Assembly: GCA_947652115.1 (NCBI GenBank)
Contig: OX393572.1
Coordinates: 2,506,484 to 2,570,483, forward strand
Source of the DNA: Blastomussa wellsi
Taxonomy: Eukaryota; Cnidaria; Anthozoa; Scleractinia; Plerogyridae
DNA length: 64,000 nt
Direction of reading: 5' to 3'
In this document: one piece after another, positions 14,001 to 24,945 of the stretch
Numbering within the stretch: position 1 is the first letter of the stretch
Layout: each line of letters begins with the position of its first letter
Translations under genes and position numbers: made by a program
The notes under the pieces: generated by a model
Told to the model about the DNA's origin: nothing
The model's database searches: none
What the model saw: only the letters and a program-made list of their open reading frames with translations

Positions 14001-17000
14001 GAGTCGTCCTAGAAAGGTTATGGCTTCAGTTTTAAGCAGTCCAAAATCAGTAATTTTGACCAGTATTTATTAGGCGGTCATAAGTCAGCATTAGATCATT
14101 TTCAGGACTAGATATTAGCGCTTAAGTAAAAACGAACTTTTTCCTTCGTCCTGAATAGGGTCGGTGTTTAATGTTATTTTTGTCCTAAACAGGGTCAGGA
14201 TTTCAAACCCGGCCCCAGTGGTACCCCCATATCCAAACATGGCCAGGACTAGAATCCGAGCCCACAGCAGCTTGCCCGGTACTTCTCCTAGATAACACTT
14301 GTTTGTTTCCTTGTATTTAGCCGCACCCCACTGCAGTGCGCCGCTCACGGTGGATTCGTGAAGTTCATGACGGTGTTGATTGAGCACGGTGCAGAGTTGG
14401 ATCACCAGGACAAAGATGGCATCACCGCGCTCCACTGGAGCTGTGCATCCGGGCATTTAGAAGCTGTCAAGCTGCTGATAAGGAACAAGGCGTTCCCTAA
14501 CTTCACCGAGTTAGACACTGATAGGTAGGAGAAAAGGGACACTGGGGGGCGGGGGGTAGAGTAGGGGCGCTTACATGAACAATATGGCGGCTTTTTCTAT
14601 ACGGATTTTCTCACGAGCGAGATAGATCGTCGTTATTCTTGTAAACAAGCACGGTGACCTGTATTTTTTATTGCAAAATTTTGGAGTATTAATAATCACC
14701 TTTAAATTTAAAAAATAAAAAGAGAAATTTTTGGGTAGGAAAAAAAGATATAGTTCAAACCTCTCAGAAAACTGTTACTAAAATAGCCACCGGGAACAAC
14801 GACTCGAGGGACATTTTGAGTCGGTATCGTTTAAATTTGTCGAATTTTTCCATACATTATATGTCACATTGTTCCATATAATAGAGACTTGTCTGTTATC
14901 AAGTTTTTGTCAAGTATTCCGTCAGCTACCGCAAAATGTACCATGAAAGGATAAAATAGCGCTCGTGATTAGCATAAAACGGGTAAGATTGGTCCATCAT
15001 ATCTCTTTTGGGAGCACGGTGACCTACCCATGTTTCTCAGTGAGTTTTGACTAAATCGCAGGTTAGGGGTGGGGTTGGTGTGGGTTTCCTCAGGAACGAT
15101 AATTGACACTAAAATACATTAACAAACACTACAGGGAACTTAGTTGGACGTGTTTCTTTTCAGACTGACTCCCCTTGACTACGCCATCATTGGTGATCAC
15201 CAGGACGTTGCGCAGGTAACAGCGTATCTTTCTCTGTGGTTCAAGATAAAACCTTTACCTCTGAGAGAACCACACCCAAGGAAGAATTATGTAACATGAA
15301 TAGTCATTTGAATGGTCACACACTAGGGTTTCATCCACAGACTTAAAAGTTAGAACCACCTTGTACAGCATAATAAACAGTACCCACTGTAGAGGATCCA
15401 AAAACTATAGTAACCGCCATGAAAAGTTTTTACAATCAGCTTTACACCTCTCAAAACCAGCTTTCAGCTGAACGCTTTTCTACCTTTTTCGATTGTGAAT
15501 CCTTACCAAAACTCGACAGCACAAAGCAAGACCTTTGCGAAGGCCTGATAACCGCAGAGGAATGCCTTGCCGCGTTGAAAACGTTTCAACCTAACAAGAC
15601 TCCTGGCACAGATGGGTTAACAGCAGAATTTTACCTTTGTTTCTGGTCCGATGTTTCTGGTCCTTTGATAGACTGCCTCAATCACAGTGCCTCACTAGGA
15701 GAACTTTCTATCTCTCAGAGACAAGGAATCATCTCCCTGATCCCAAAAAAGAATAAAGATCCTCTTCTGTTAAAAAATTGGCGCCCTATTTCTCTTCTAA
15801 ACACAGACTACAAATTAGCAACCAAATGTATTGCGAAACGTTTAGAGAAAGTACTTCCGTACTTGATAGACGGTGATCAAACTGGGTACATCAAAGGTAG
15901 ATTTATTGGTGAAAATATTCGCCTAATTTCGGACATAATTGAGCAATATGAAAACAAGGACGGAATGATACTTTTCCTTGACTTTGAAAAGGCCTTTGAT
16001 TCTTTAGAATGGGACTTTCTCTTTAAAGTGCTTAACACTATGAATTTCGGTCCAAGTTTCCTCAACTGGATCAAAACGTTTTACACCAACATTTCTAGCT
16101 GTGTTGTAAATAATGGCTACTCGTCAGAATTTTTTTCTCTCCAAAGGGGTGTTAGACAGGGTTGTCCTCTTTCAGGCTTACTCTTTGTTCTAGCTGTGGA
16201 GCCACTCGCCCACCAAATAAGAATCGATGAATCAATCAAAGGACTTGAAAACGGAAATAAGATCACTAAACTCAGTATGTACGCTGACGACACCACCGCT
16301 TTCATTCGCGACGATTCATCCGCGGTGTCCCTACTAACTCTTCTCGATCAGTTCGGTGACCTTTCCGGCTTGAAAATCAATAAGTCTAAAACCGAGGGTC
16401 TTTGGCTTGGTCCTTTGAAAAGTCGATTAGGCAAAGAAGAACCTTTTGGCATTTCATGGCCGAAGCAATACGTCTTTGCGCTTGGAATCGCTTTTCCTTA
16501 TCATGTTCAGGTTGGGAATAAAATCAATTTCGACGAGAGGCTCGCCAAACTCAAAAAAGTTCTAAATACTTGGTCAAGTAGACATTTAACGATCTTAGGC
16601 AGAATTGCCATCGTCAAAAGCTTAGCTCTCGCCAAACTTGTTTATAGTTGTTCCGTACTAAATGTTCCCAAAGAATTTGTAAAAGAAGTCAACAGCAATA
16701 TCTTCTCTTTTATTTGGAAATTTAAGCCAGATAAAATCAAAAGAAAAACCCTGACCGGCCCAATAAGCCACGGCGGTCTTAATATGCTCAATTTTGCTGA
16801 CGTTGTTAAATCGCTCAAGACTTCGTGGGTTAATCGTTACTGTCTAGCAAATGACCGCCATTGGTGTGCCCTCCTCGATTCGCTTTTAAGTAAGGTCGGT
16901 GGAACTCTCTTATTTCAATGTAACTACGATCTTAAATTACTCGACCTCAAAAATCTTTCTGTCTTTTATAAAGACGTTTTAGCTGTATGGCAAGAGCTCA

Positions 17001-19623
17001 ATTCCAAAGATCCACGTAACGCAAATGAATACAAACAAGAAATCATTTGGAACAATCGGTTTATAAAGATAAACGGAAAATCGTTTTATTATAGATCATG
17101 GGCTAATAAAGGCATTTTGAAAATAAGCGACCTCCTAAACATCCATGGCCAGTTCCTTTCGTTCGAAAACTTCAAATGCAAATATAGCGTTCGCTCTACT
17201 TTTCTCGATTATGCTGGTGTTCTTGCGGCAATCCCTAAAATTTGGAAAAGCGAAATCGTAGGTAATCTCACAAATGGCGATAACGAACCAGTTCCATCCC
17301 TTGACATCTCCTCTACAAAAAAAGCCCGTGTGATGCTTGCAGAAAGATCCTTTTCTCCCCCCATCGTTGAAATCAATCTTAGAAAACAAGGGTTGAATGT
17401 AAAGGCAGTATACGAGCTTCCTTTTAAAGTCACAGTCGAAAACAAACTGAGGAGCTTTCAATTTAAACTAATTCATAACATCATACCCACTAATCACTCT
17501 CTTTACAAAATGAATATAAAGGCTACTCCAGAATGTGAACGCTGCCTCTTTCCGAACGAAACGCTTATTCACATGCTTTGTGAATGCCCCGACGTTAAAA
17601 TCTTTTGGAAAGAAAAAGAATACAAGCAATGCAAGTACAATTTCTGTAAGTAGGTCAAGCAATGTAATGTAATGTAATGTAGTAATAGTAGTGTAACTCA
17701 AATAGTCATGTAACGTAGTATTGTTTGTATGTGTCGTTGCTATGAATAATAATAATAAAAATAAAAAAAAATAAAAAAAAAATAAAAAATAAAAAAAAAA
17801 TAATAGTAAACAGTACCACATGAAAGTACTGCTCAATAGCTTTCATTTGAATGGTCACACACTAGGGTTTCATCCACAGACTTAAAAGTTAGAACCACCT
17901 TGTACAGCATAATAAACAGTACCACATGAAAGTAGGAAAATTAAACTTACTGGCCTTTTCTGTGTATAGTATATGATTGAGCAAGGAGCGTTGACCATAA
18001 ATGGCATCCAGGACATCGCCGCCACAACAATTCAGAAGTGTTTGCGTGGTTACCAAGTGCGCAAGGCATTTAGTGTAGACAAGAAAAACCTGTTAGTGAT
18101 GCACGGTGAGAAGGTAAAAGAAAAAAAGCGAGCAAGTGCAGCGGAGCAAAAGAGGACTGGGGACTTGTCCGGGAACCAGACTCCGCGTAGTATATCTCCG
18201 AGGTATTTGAAACTTTTTACTTGTTTGAGTGTTACTATGCGTGTATACGTATTCCAGTGCGTGTTATTGTGCGTGTTCGGAGCGAGGAGAGAACCAACAA
18301 CAAACTCAACCCACATCATATGGCAGACTCGAGACACATTGATGGGAGGCGAGCGCTCTCACCACTGTGGAAGGTCATAAGTTCGACTTCCTTTTGGGGA
18401 ACAAAACTTATTTCGAGTAACTTGTATCGTTGACTCGTTGGCATCTTCTATTGTTACCACACTTCACATTTCTTTTCAAACATGCTCATATTTGTTTATC
18501 ATATTTCCATAGCGTCAGGGAAAAATCAAAATCTAGCGTAACTTGCGATAGCGGAATAAGCCTTGAAGTTAATATTGCACCCGAAATCCAAGAAAAAGCC
18601 AGTTCTACATGGAATGAAGAACAAAGACTTTCGCAAAGTACCAGCACTGCTAACAAAGTGTTAGACGAATCCATTCCGGAAACCTCAACAGAAACACTCG
18701 TTACTGAGTTATTGTACACCTCAAATGAAGACGAATGGTGTCCTACCTCGGCAAATTCGTCTTCAAGACAAGAATCTGAAAACAGATTTCTAAACAACGC
18801 GGAATTGATGAAGGTCATTTCTTCGGTGTTATTGGAGGAAGACGTGGAAATTGAAGGATTTTTGTTTGATGGTGATAAAAATTCTCGAAGGCGTAGCGTC
18901 CCAAATAGGGATTTGCCTCAGAAGGTGTCAGCGAACAAGTTGCACAGCGTCACTTCGAAAACGGAACTCGCGCGAAAGGAACGCGAACGACTTCATTTAA
19001 TACGCACGAAAGTGAACGCAGCGGTGTTGATTCAACGTTGGTTCAGAAAGTGGACTTCGATAAGACGCGAACATTTTGAACGCGATATGATGTTATCAGA
19101 CGTGAAAAGGGAACAGGAGGAACTCAATGAAGAAGTTGCTGCACTTACAATTCAGCTAGCGTGGAGAAAACACGTAAAACGGAAGTTTGAAAAGAATTCC
19201 GCTAGAACTAAACGCCAAAAATCTAAGAAACCACCACTATCTAATCCTGCGTTGTGTAAACCTAAACAAAATGGAATTCATATTTACGGGCGTCCTCTTC
19301 AAAGGGGTCCGCCAATGAACTACTCAAATTCTCGCACTGCGAACAAACGGCGGCCGGCTTACATGAAGTACGAGCCTTCGCCAGCCGCCATGTCTTATAA
19401 TATGGCGATGGATTTGTATCACCCCATGGCATCGAGGCAAGGCAATAGTCGTGCTGCCATGGTAACCGGCACCAGGGTGAGGCCAGGAAGCATGAAACGA
19501 ACTGTTAGTGGATGGAGTCATGATGTTGGTTTTATGACGAAAACGAACCACGGTAAGATAACTGTTCAGTCGAGGGAACAAGTGCGAGTTAATGACGAAC
19601 TCCCGCCTCTGAACAGAGGCTGA
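5021..19623 (+). CDS. INVS: Inversin (nephrocystin-2), ankyrin-repeat and IQ protein
   Basis: Inversin marks the proximal segment of the ciliary axoneme and links to planar polarity/Wnt signalling and nephronophthisis proteins. Exons: 5021-5038, 6197-6260, 6926-7000, 7518-7567, 8301-8363, 9141-9194, 9565-9635, 10034-10073, 10662-10821, 11052-11113, 11705-11879, 12445-12642, 13368-13598, 13740-13872, 14321-14524, 15164-15215, 17970-18202, 18513-19623. All phases join to give 997 residues (human 1065). The N-terminus reads MTSSES then DEDSNLRQSP. About 15 ankyrin repeats fill residues 30-550, with inversin-specific stretches such as HAAAVNGNKSLLQRL, NFSETVEVFL and YRACEMGHTDVV. IQ1 (TTIQKCLRGYQVRKAF) is at about 569-584, IQ2 (VLIQRWFRKW) near 797 and a third IQ-like stretch near 837. 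Intron 2 uses a GC donor at 6261. The exon 11 donor (GTCTGT) is weak. The long introns hold SINEs, a satellite and a LINE. Confidence 0.95.
6304..6462 (+). mobile_element. SINE family A, 3'-truncated
   Basis: The tRNA-like head reads gtggtggcctaacggttag, then gctggactccggatc, followed by the body ttgggcaagacactttactc and ctctctccacccag. The 3' half found in other copies is absent. It lies in INVS intron 2. Confidence 0.75.
7386..7402. repeat. Poly-C tract
   Basis: A run of C between ccttccc blocks in INVS intron 3, prone to length error in assembly. Confidence 0.8.
8634..8895 (+). mobile_element. SINE family A, nearly complete
   Basis: Head ggaggtgtgatggctaatgg, a box B-like ccaggttcaagccctgg, then gataagacacttcac, ctctctccacccaggtg, accagcaaatttaatgctgg, ctgcgatggacaagtatccc and the 3' part agtcgcttcatg with gggataaact. 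It is the best full-length reference copy in the window. It lies in INVS intron 5. Confidence 0.8.
9750..9944 (-). mobile_element. SINE family A, reverse orientation
   Basis: Read on the minus strand it starts ttggaggtgtggcctcaggg, continues with gctggactccggttggaat and cttgggcaagacacttcact, and ends near gggtaccggtgaattg. It lies in INVS intron 7. Confidence 0.75.
10848..10873. repeat. Short palindrome
   Basis: tagttttgacac and gtgtcaaaacta flank a 2-base centre, a near-perfect hairpin just after INVS exon 9. Confidence 0.7.
11228..11650. repeat. 106-bp satellite, array in INVS intron 10
   Basis: About four units, each with agtaccacatgaaagtactg, tcaatagctttcatttgaat, catccacagacttaaaag and ccaccttgtacagcataat. 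Two 'acatgaaagtactg' landmarks at 11401 and 11507 give the 106-bp period. The first and last units are more diverged. The same unit recurs in INVS intron 16. Confidence 0.85.
12890..13320 (+). mobile_element. SINE family A split by a second element
   Basis: The SINE head and body run from gacacgttaacctaattg to ggtaaccctgcaa (about 12890-13070). The SINE 3' end (ggaaaccgggataagcttcg to agacttaacctt) resumes at about 13263. The roughly 190 bp between resemble the foldback repeat at 35750-36012 (atccttgttcc, gtatcacctc, ttttgaggtttcct). This is a nested insertion. It lies in INVS intron 12. Confidence 0.75.
13900..14265. repeat. Dispersed repeat R2, copy 1
   Basis: Segments such as catcagatcattttcag-like, gactagatatt and ttaatgttatttttgtcc with cagggtcaggatttcaaac recur in the CCDC103 intron at 31595-31980. 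The copies are diverged. It lies in INVS intron 14. Confidence 0.6.
15296..15384. repeat. 106-bp satellite, left remnant beside the LINE
   Basis: Contains the same gaatggtcacacactagg and ccaccttgtacagcataat landmarks as the intron 10 array. The unit breaks at 15384, exactly where the LINE begins. Confidence 0.85.
15385..17806 (+). mobile_element. 5'-truncated LINE with intact reverse transcriptase frame
   Basis: The frame is open from the first base of the insertion to TAG at 17653 (ATG at 15419 is not a true start), so the element has lost its 5' end, including the endonuclease. RT motifs: NWRPISLLNTDYK, GYIKGRFIGENI, FLDFEKAFDSLEW, GVRQGCPLSGLLF and the catalytic MYADDTT (about residue 287 of the 744 after the ATG). 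A Cys/His cluster (CERC ... HMLCECP) lies near the C-terminus. The 3' end is an A-rich (AATAA)n tail. An 11-bp duplication, taaacagtacc, sits at 15374-15384 and 17807-17817. Motifs are closest to L1/Tx1-type elements, from memory. The element is in sense orientation to INVS, in intron 16. Confidence 0.9.
17807..17936. repeat. 106-bp satellite, right remnant beside the LINE
   Basis: Resumes with taaacagtaccacatgaaag, completes one 106-bp unit (landmarks at 17818 and 17924) and ends shortly before INVS exon 17. Confidence 0.85.
18262..18395 (-). mobile_element. SINE family B, reverse orientation
   Basis: On the minus strand: gaccttccacagtggtgag, gctcgcctcccatcaatgtg, gtgggttgagtttgttgttg, gttctctcctcgctccg. 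The same order is seen on the plus strand at 49295-49500. The tRNA-like head is weak. It lies in INVS intron 17. Confidence 0.7.
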
Positions 19624-19992
19624 GCCCACGGTGTTCGTCCCTGAAGTTGCTAAGCAAATGACGTCTTTGCCCGCGCAATTACTTTCGGTGTATTCGCGAG
19701 CTCTCCCGCTATTCTTTGATTGGTTAAAATAAGTCGGAAACTCCTCGTGAACGAAGCTTTACCAAAACTGGCGCTTGTTCCCCGACTCTCGTGGCACTAA
19801 TTTTAGAACTGCGGGCTCTCTTTTAGCTAGAGACATGTTCGTCTCCAGAGCCCAAGGTCTGCTCAAGTTTACCCATTTGCAATCCGTTTTAATTTTCTCG
19901 ACTTTTATTTGTCCATGTTTCATCTTGGATTTTCTGTATTTGTTCTGAGTTCTGCTACAGCTTTAAGCCATTATTTGATATTTCAACTAATA

Positions 19993-20169
19993 GGCCATTT
20001 CCGAGTTCCCTTGAGCTTCTATTTTAAAGCGAGTCTAAGTGCGAAAGTTGTGTGACGGTAATGAGTTTTGCTTTCCATATGAATCATGGATCAAAACTTA
20101 TTTTCATTACAAAGACTTTGCACTTTGACTCGCCTTGAAATAGAGGCTCAAGCGAACTCGGAAATGGCC
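19993..20169. repeat. Foldback element, 177 bp
   Basis: Left end ggccatttccgagttccctt pairs with right end gaactcggaaatggcc; inner parts (aagcgagtc with gactcgcctt, tgcgaaag with ctttgcac) also pair. It has no coding capacity, so it is MITE-like. Confidence 0.75.
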
Positions 20170-21440
20170 CATTTATTGACCAGCTGTGACAGAAAAGTGT
20201 TGAATACTTCAGCTTTCCGTCTTTTTGTTCCTTCAGACTTCGCAGAACAGCGTTTATCATCTTATCTGCTTTTTCGCTGATGCTAAATGTTTGTGTATCT
20301 GGTCCCTGATGTCCAACGGAAAAATAACACTATATTGCACAACAGGCTTTCTTCCAAAGACCATACTAAACAAATCGCCTATAATATTTTGCAGGTCAGA
20401 AAACATGTACAAGAGCAAAGGATCCCAGAACCTAGAAAATCTTGCCATCCTTTCCACTATTCCTACATTGCCCAGACATGATATTATCACTGACTCACTG
20501 TTCATCGTACTCTAGGAGTTCGTCTATCCACTTTGCATTTACTTTTAAAAATTTTTATCCTTTTCACTTTAATGTGGTATACCATTTTATAAAATAACCG
20601 AGAGAATTCTCGCGCGCTCATTGGTCAAGAGCTGTGGTGCAGAGAGGACAGACTATGAAAATGACGAAGCAAGTGACGCGACATAACAAAAAGTTCGAAC
20701 AACTTGAGAAATTGGCCCCACTTTTGTATGAAACAGAATAGGATGCCTTGTGAAAAATGAACTCAAACATTTAGCACGACAATTCCTACACTTTCGGCGG
20801 CTTTAAGATAAAAATGCGATCTTACGAGATGTCACGAGCGCGCGGAATTTGTCACTGACCATATTTGTATGCTCGGTATTGGCCTGGAACTAGCTTGAAA
20901 TCGAGGCTAATGGTGCCTGGTAACGTGAAAACAACGGAATAAAGTAGTTGAATGAAAAGCGTTCGTTGATACCGTGAGGATTAAGAGTGCCGATTTGAAA
21001 AATAAATTTTGTGGCTTTCCGTGTTTAATGCGTGGAGATATCATTAAAAAGAGAGCGTTTTCACATGACGTCACGGCGGCCATGTTGGTGTTCCAAACCA
21101 AGTCCAGTTTCGAGTTAACCAAGACCGCTGGATAAAACGACTAAAGACGCGTCTATACAGGGTTAGTTTTGACCTCAAGTAAAATATTCTTGTTTCATCT
21201 TACGCTTCAGTGCTTTTCTGCTGGTATTTGTGAATATTTTTCATCGGATTGAGGCTAACCCTGTACAACTGAGTATTTAGTCTTTTTGTTCAGCGGTCTT
21301 GGCTAACTCGAAACTGGACTATTATATTCTATTTTTATGCAAATATAATCTTTTGTTTCAGTAATCCAACATCGCCATTTGTCACGTGAATGAAAACGCT
21401 CAAAAGCTCTATGTCATTTGCATTTGAAAAGATTCCCAGC

Positions 21441-21628
21441 AGATTTACAGTGTCAGGAATCGAGGAATACGATATCTCTAAACGTGTGTTATCCAGTAAA
21501 CTCTCCAAGACGGAAGCCGGACACCTCTCTAAGACGGACAGTTGGTGTCGTCTTCATAGTGTAGAGAGTTTACTGGATAACGCACGTTTAGAGATATTGT
21601 ATTCCTCAATTCCTGACACTGTAAATCT
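21441..21628. repeat. Foldback element, 188 bp
   Basis: The left arm (agatttacagtgtcaggaat ... ttatccagtaaactctc) is nearly the reverse complement of the right arm (gagagtttactggataacg ... attcctgacactgtaaatct). The loop carries the 'taagacggacag' repeat that also occurs near 27030 and 34310. Confidence 0.85.
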
Positions 21629-21973
21629 CTGTTTGTCGGCGTTCCCTTCGTCGTTTTCGTTATGGCTTGCTTTAATCGCTTTGCCTCTCCTGCTAACACA
21701 TACGCCTCTCATCGCTGAGTAAACTTCCAAAAAGTTAAATACGTAAGCCGTAGTGACGTCAATAATTTTTTCAGCCCGCGTAATATCGTAATCCAGTGAC
21801 GTGTCTGTATAATTGTTTTCATTTTACACACTTCGATTTATCGCAGTTTTATCAGAATAAACTTGACGTCACTTGTTCGTGTCCTCTTGTTGTAAGCGTG
21901 CACATGGTCAGATTGTAAGAACGCGCTTTGGAAAGCATAAAGGCTTGCACAAAGTGCGCCCCCGGGCTGCTAT

Positions 21974-22243
21974 TAGGGACTTTACGAACCACGACGGCGA
22001 CGCCAACGACAACGTCCCCAAAAAAATGCATTTAAATTTTGCGTAAGAATCTCGCAACTATCAGAATTTGTTCAGTGTGATGATCAGTATCAGCGCTAAT
22101 TTCTACTTGGATTTTTCACCGGCTCACATAAAGAAATGAACAAAGATGGATAACGCACGTGCTGGACTATTGTTCTGCTCATTAAATCTTTTGTTTAGCG
22201 ACGTCTTCGTTGACGTCGCCGTCGCGGTTTCGTAAAGTCCCTA
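21974..22243. repeat. MITE-like element with TA ends, 270 bp
   Basis: Ends tagggactttacgaaccacg and gtttcgtaaagtcccta are inverted copies; the inner GC-rich parts (acggcgacgccaacgac, gttgacgtcgccgtcgcgg) pair too. TA at both edges is compatible with a TA-target transposon. Confidence 0.8.
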
Positions 22244-23649
22244 TTGTATGGTTCGTTTTGCGGCTCTATGAGCCACTTATCTCCAGGATTGAACGCAGGT
22301 ATTGTTCAGTTACTACTTCATATTTGACTGGGTTATTTTCCATTTTCATATTACTTCCTATTTGACAGCATGCATTATGTGTGTTTTAGTGAACTTTTAT
22401 CAATGAGCACTTTGTGATGCTTGTCATAAGGAGCGTGCGTCCCATTAGCGGTCATTGCGAGGATGGTATTTGCGAACAAACGAGCGATAAGTTAATACTT
22501 TTCTGCTTTGATTGCTATCTCGAATAATTCGCTTTTGGAAGTCAGCATCATTATTAAAAACTAGCTATGGTATATTGCATTTCCTGAGTTTTGATTGGGC
22601 TCCTGTTTAGAGGCAATGGTATCTGAGCTGATCATGATACCATTGACCAAAAAATAGAGAAAAATATCTTCTGTTTGATTTTAAAAAATACTGTTTGAAA
22701 TCAACAATGAGCATTCTTGAAAGCGCGGCATTCCCAAACGTGAAGTCGTTTCGTAACAACTTATCTTGAAGTCGGTTCCACTGAGCAGTTCTGTCCACAG
22801 TGATCTTGTTGCCGTTGTTGGTTCGCCCTCTTCATGAAATGTTCGGCTTGACGTTTCCCCGAGGCTTTTCTTTGTACGTTTTGGCCTACTACACAAAGAC
22901 GTTGTACAAACCACACTAAACCATTCCCTGAAAACATCTCACTGATAAAAACAAGTCATCATAGCAACCTTGTGTCATTCAGTTGAGCTTGTTTTCTCTA
23001 CGTGTAAATATTTTAACTCATTTTCGCGATTTTTAACCTATATTTTTAATAACTTTTTTTAGAATGTGTTAGAGTTTTTATTTTTAACAGTGTCCCCATT
23101 AAGTGGTTTAATTTCTGTTATTTTAGCTTGACACTCTACTTACTTGTCAAGGATCGCTAAATCCGTGGACTGCGCTAGCCATTCTCAGAAAATCGCACAT
23201 TGGCAACAATAAAATAAAACAAAAACTACATTGTTTACGGTCGAAGCCGAAGCCATACTAATGAGCCAGCTTTTGTCCTCTTGAAAACGGACTTTATATT
23301 ATACCTCGAATGTCGGTGTTAATCCATAATGATGTACATCCCTCGGGCCGTATGCGCGGATTAATACCTCAGCGCTCGGTGTTTATCTCTCACATAACAC
23401 ATTTCATTGTAACTGGAAATTTTGTCCAGACCTGCGACCTTTCTTCTCTGTTTTCGTCGGCGACTTCGCTGCCTAAATAAAGTGTTCACGAGAAGTGGCA
23501 ATACATTAAAGATTTTTTTATTACTAAATTAAATTTGTAATTACTCTCAACCATGTACTTTTGACAAGTACTTTTGTCTTTTACAGCTCAGTGATTTCGG
23601 CGATATGTACAAACACTTTACGAGTCTCGCGATTAACTGTATGTTCATT

Positions 23650-24945
23650 TTATACACATGTCTCTCTATCAGGATCATGCGCAGGTTCGATTACTTGTTC
23701 GGAGAAAGTAAGTTCGTTTTCATTTTCATCACTATCGGTTAAAATCATAGCTCTACCAATGACTAACAACATTCTGTCAGTGTTTGCCATACCTAGTGCC
23801 GTCACGAAATCGTCGTTTTCAGCGCTAAGATCCGCTCCGGCGTTCAATAAAACCTGCGCGCAGCTAACATGACCGTGAAATACGGCATCGTGTAGCGGAG
23901 TCCAGCCTAACTCATCCCGGGCGTTCACATTTGCTCCGAGGTCTATCAAAAGTTGGAGGCATTCGTAAGTACCTTCAATAGCCGCGCGATGAAGAGGTGT
24001 TAGACCATTGCAGCCTACACGATTAAAGTCGACTTTTCTTGATTTTATGAGGTGACAGGCCTCGACGAAATCGTTGTTTTTTATCGCTATGTCCAACAGA
24101 ATGTCAGCTGGGAATGTAACGCGTTTTTGGACGCGTCTTTTTAGCGCGAAACGCGGCAAGGAGTTAGTACATGTATTACTGCGGCTGGCATTCCACGTTG
24201 ACGAGCGTTTAATCGTCTGTTTTGGTGGCGGTTCTGAAACGGCGCGGCTTCGCGGCATGATTGATTGAGGCCGATTAAGCGCGGCGAATTCTTGTTTTGT
24301 TAACGCCGTTGTCGCGCGCCTGTTGAATGACTGTGGCGAAAGCTCATCAACTGACGCGAAACCACTTGAAACTGATTCGTTCGTTTGCACGGATTCCATG
24401 GAAGCACAGTCAGATGATTTGTCCATTTCAGAGAAGCCCGACTCAGTTTCACTAAACCTGCTACAATCTGATACGTTAGACAGGCTGGAAAGTCTAGAAT
24501 CAGCTTCTTTCAATCCATGAAGGTTTGCAAAGGTTCGCTTATTCAAAGGCTGAGAAAAGAGTATTGGAGGCGCTTTCTTTCGTGTCGGTTTTAAATCCAA
24601 CTCTTTTGCGATTTGTTGCCTGGACTTCTCGGATAACTCTTCAAATTGTAATCTCCCTTTTGCTAGTTGCGCCTTTCCAGTCCGTGACATCATTTGGACG
24701 AGCATTAAAGTCATCTTTTCATCGCGACTACAGTCCAAGGGAATATTCCCGCGGCCGGACACGGAACAAGTTTCCGCACCCCGTTGAAACAAAAGTTCTG
24801 CCAATAGCTTATCTCCGATCTCCGCAGCGATATGAAGAGGCGTACGACCTTGTTTGTCCTTAGCATTCACGCTCAACCCTCTCTCCAGCAAAATGGAAAC
24901 CAACATTAAATTCCCCTCTTGACATGCTCGATGTAAAGCCAACAT
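23650..24945 (-). CDS. Intronless ankyrin protein with RVxF motif and PDZ ligand, paralogue 1
   Basis: A single 431-residue frame. ATG is the first after an in-frame TGA eight codons upstream. Residues 1-70 form about two ankyrin repeats (LHRACQEG, GRTPLHIAAEIGD). Residues 95-270 are a Ser-rich, probably disordered linker with a basic KRSSTW site. KRVTFPADILLDIA at 274-287 fits the PP1-docking consensus and is followed by two ankyrin repeats at 313-375 (GLTPLHRAAIEG, GWTPLHDAVFHGH). This RVxF-then-ankyrin order is that of MYPT and PPP1R27-type PP1 regulators; the closest recalled similarity is PPP1R27. The C-terminus, RETCV, is a class I PDZ ligand. PP1 binding and PDZ binding are inferences. 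The paralogue is 2.7 kb away in the same orientation. I give no symbol because orthology is unclear. Confidence 0.85.
   Translation of the reverse strand: MLALHRACQEGNLMLVSILLERGLSVNAKDKQGRTPLHIAAEIGDKLLAELLFQRGAETCSVSGRGNIPLDCSRDEKMTLMLVQMMSRTGKAQLAKGRLQFEELSEKSRQQIAKELDLKPTRKKAPPILFSQPLNKRTFANLHGLKEADSRLSSLSNVSDCSRFSETESGFSEMDKSSDCASMESVQTNESVSSGFASVDELSPQSFNRRATTALTKQEFAALNRPQSIMPRSRAVSEPPPKQTIKRSSTWNASRSNTCTNSLPRFALKRRVQKRVTFPADILLDIAIKNNDFVEACHLIKSRKVDFNRVGCNGLTPLHRAAIEGTYECLQLLIDLGANVNARDELGWTPLHDAVFHGHVSCAQVLLNAGADLSAENDDFVTALGMANTDRMLLVIGRAMILTDSDENENELTFSEQVIEPAHDPDRETCV

Larger units (their letters stand above)
19624..23649. other. Intergenic region between INVS and the first ankyrin gene
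   Basis: The genes converge here (INVS stops at 19623, the ankyrin gene ends at 23650). No supported exon was found; the open frames are short and not conserved-looking. It holds at least three inverted-repeat elements (19993, 21441, 21974), listed separately. 22244-23649 shows nothing I can name. Confidence 0.6.

Noticed and set aside
15877..17461. Minus-strand frames inside the LINE
   Set aside because: Shadows of the reverse transcriptase frame.
18430..18512. Extended N-terminus of the last INVS exon starting at 18430
   Set aside because: The 5' part is intronic; the acceptor at 18512 gives the phase needed by exon 17.
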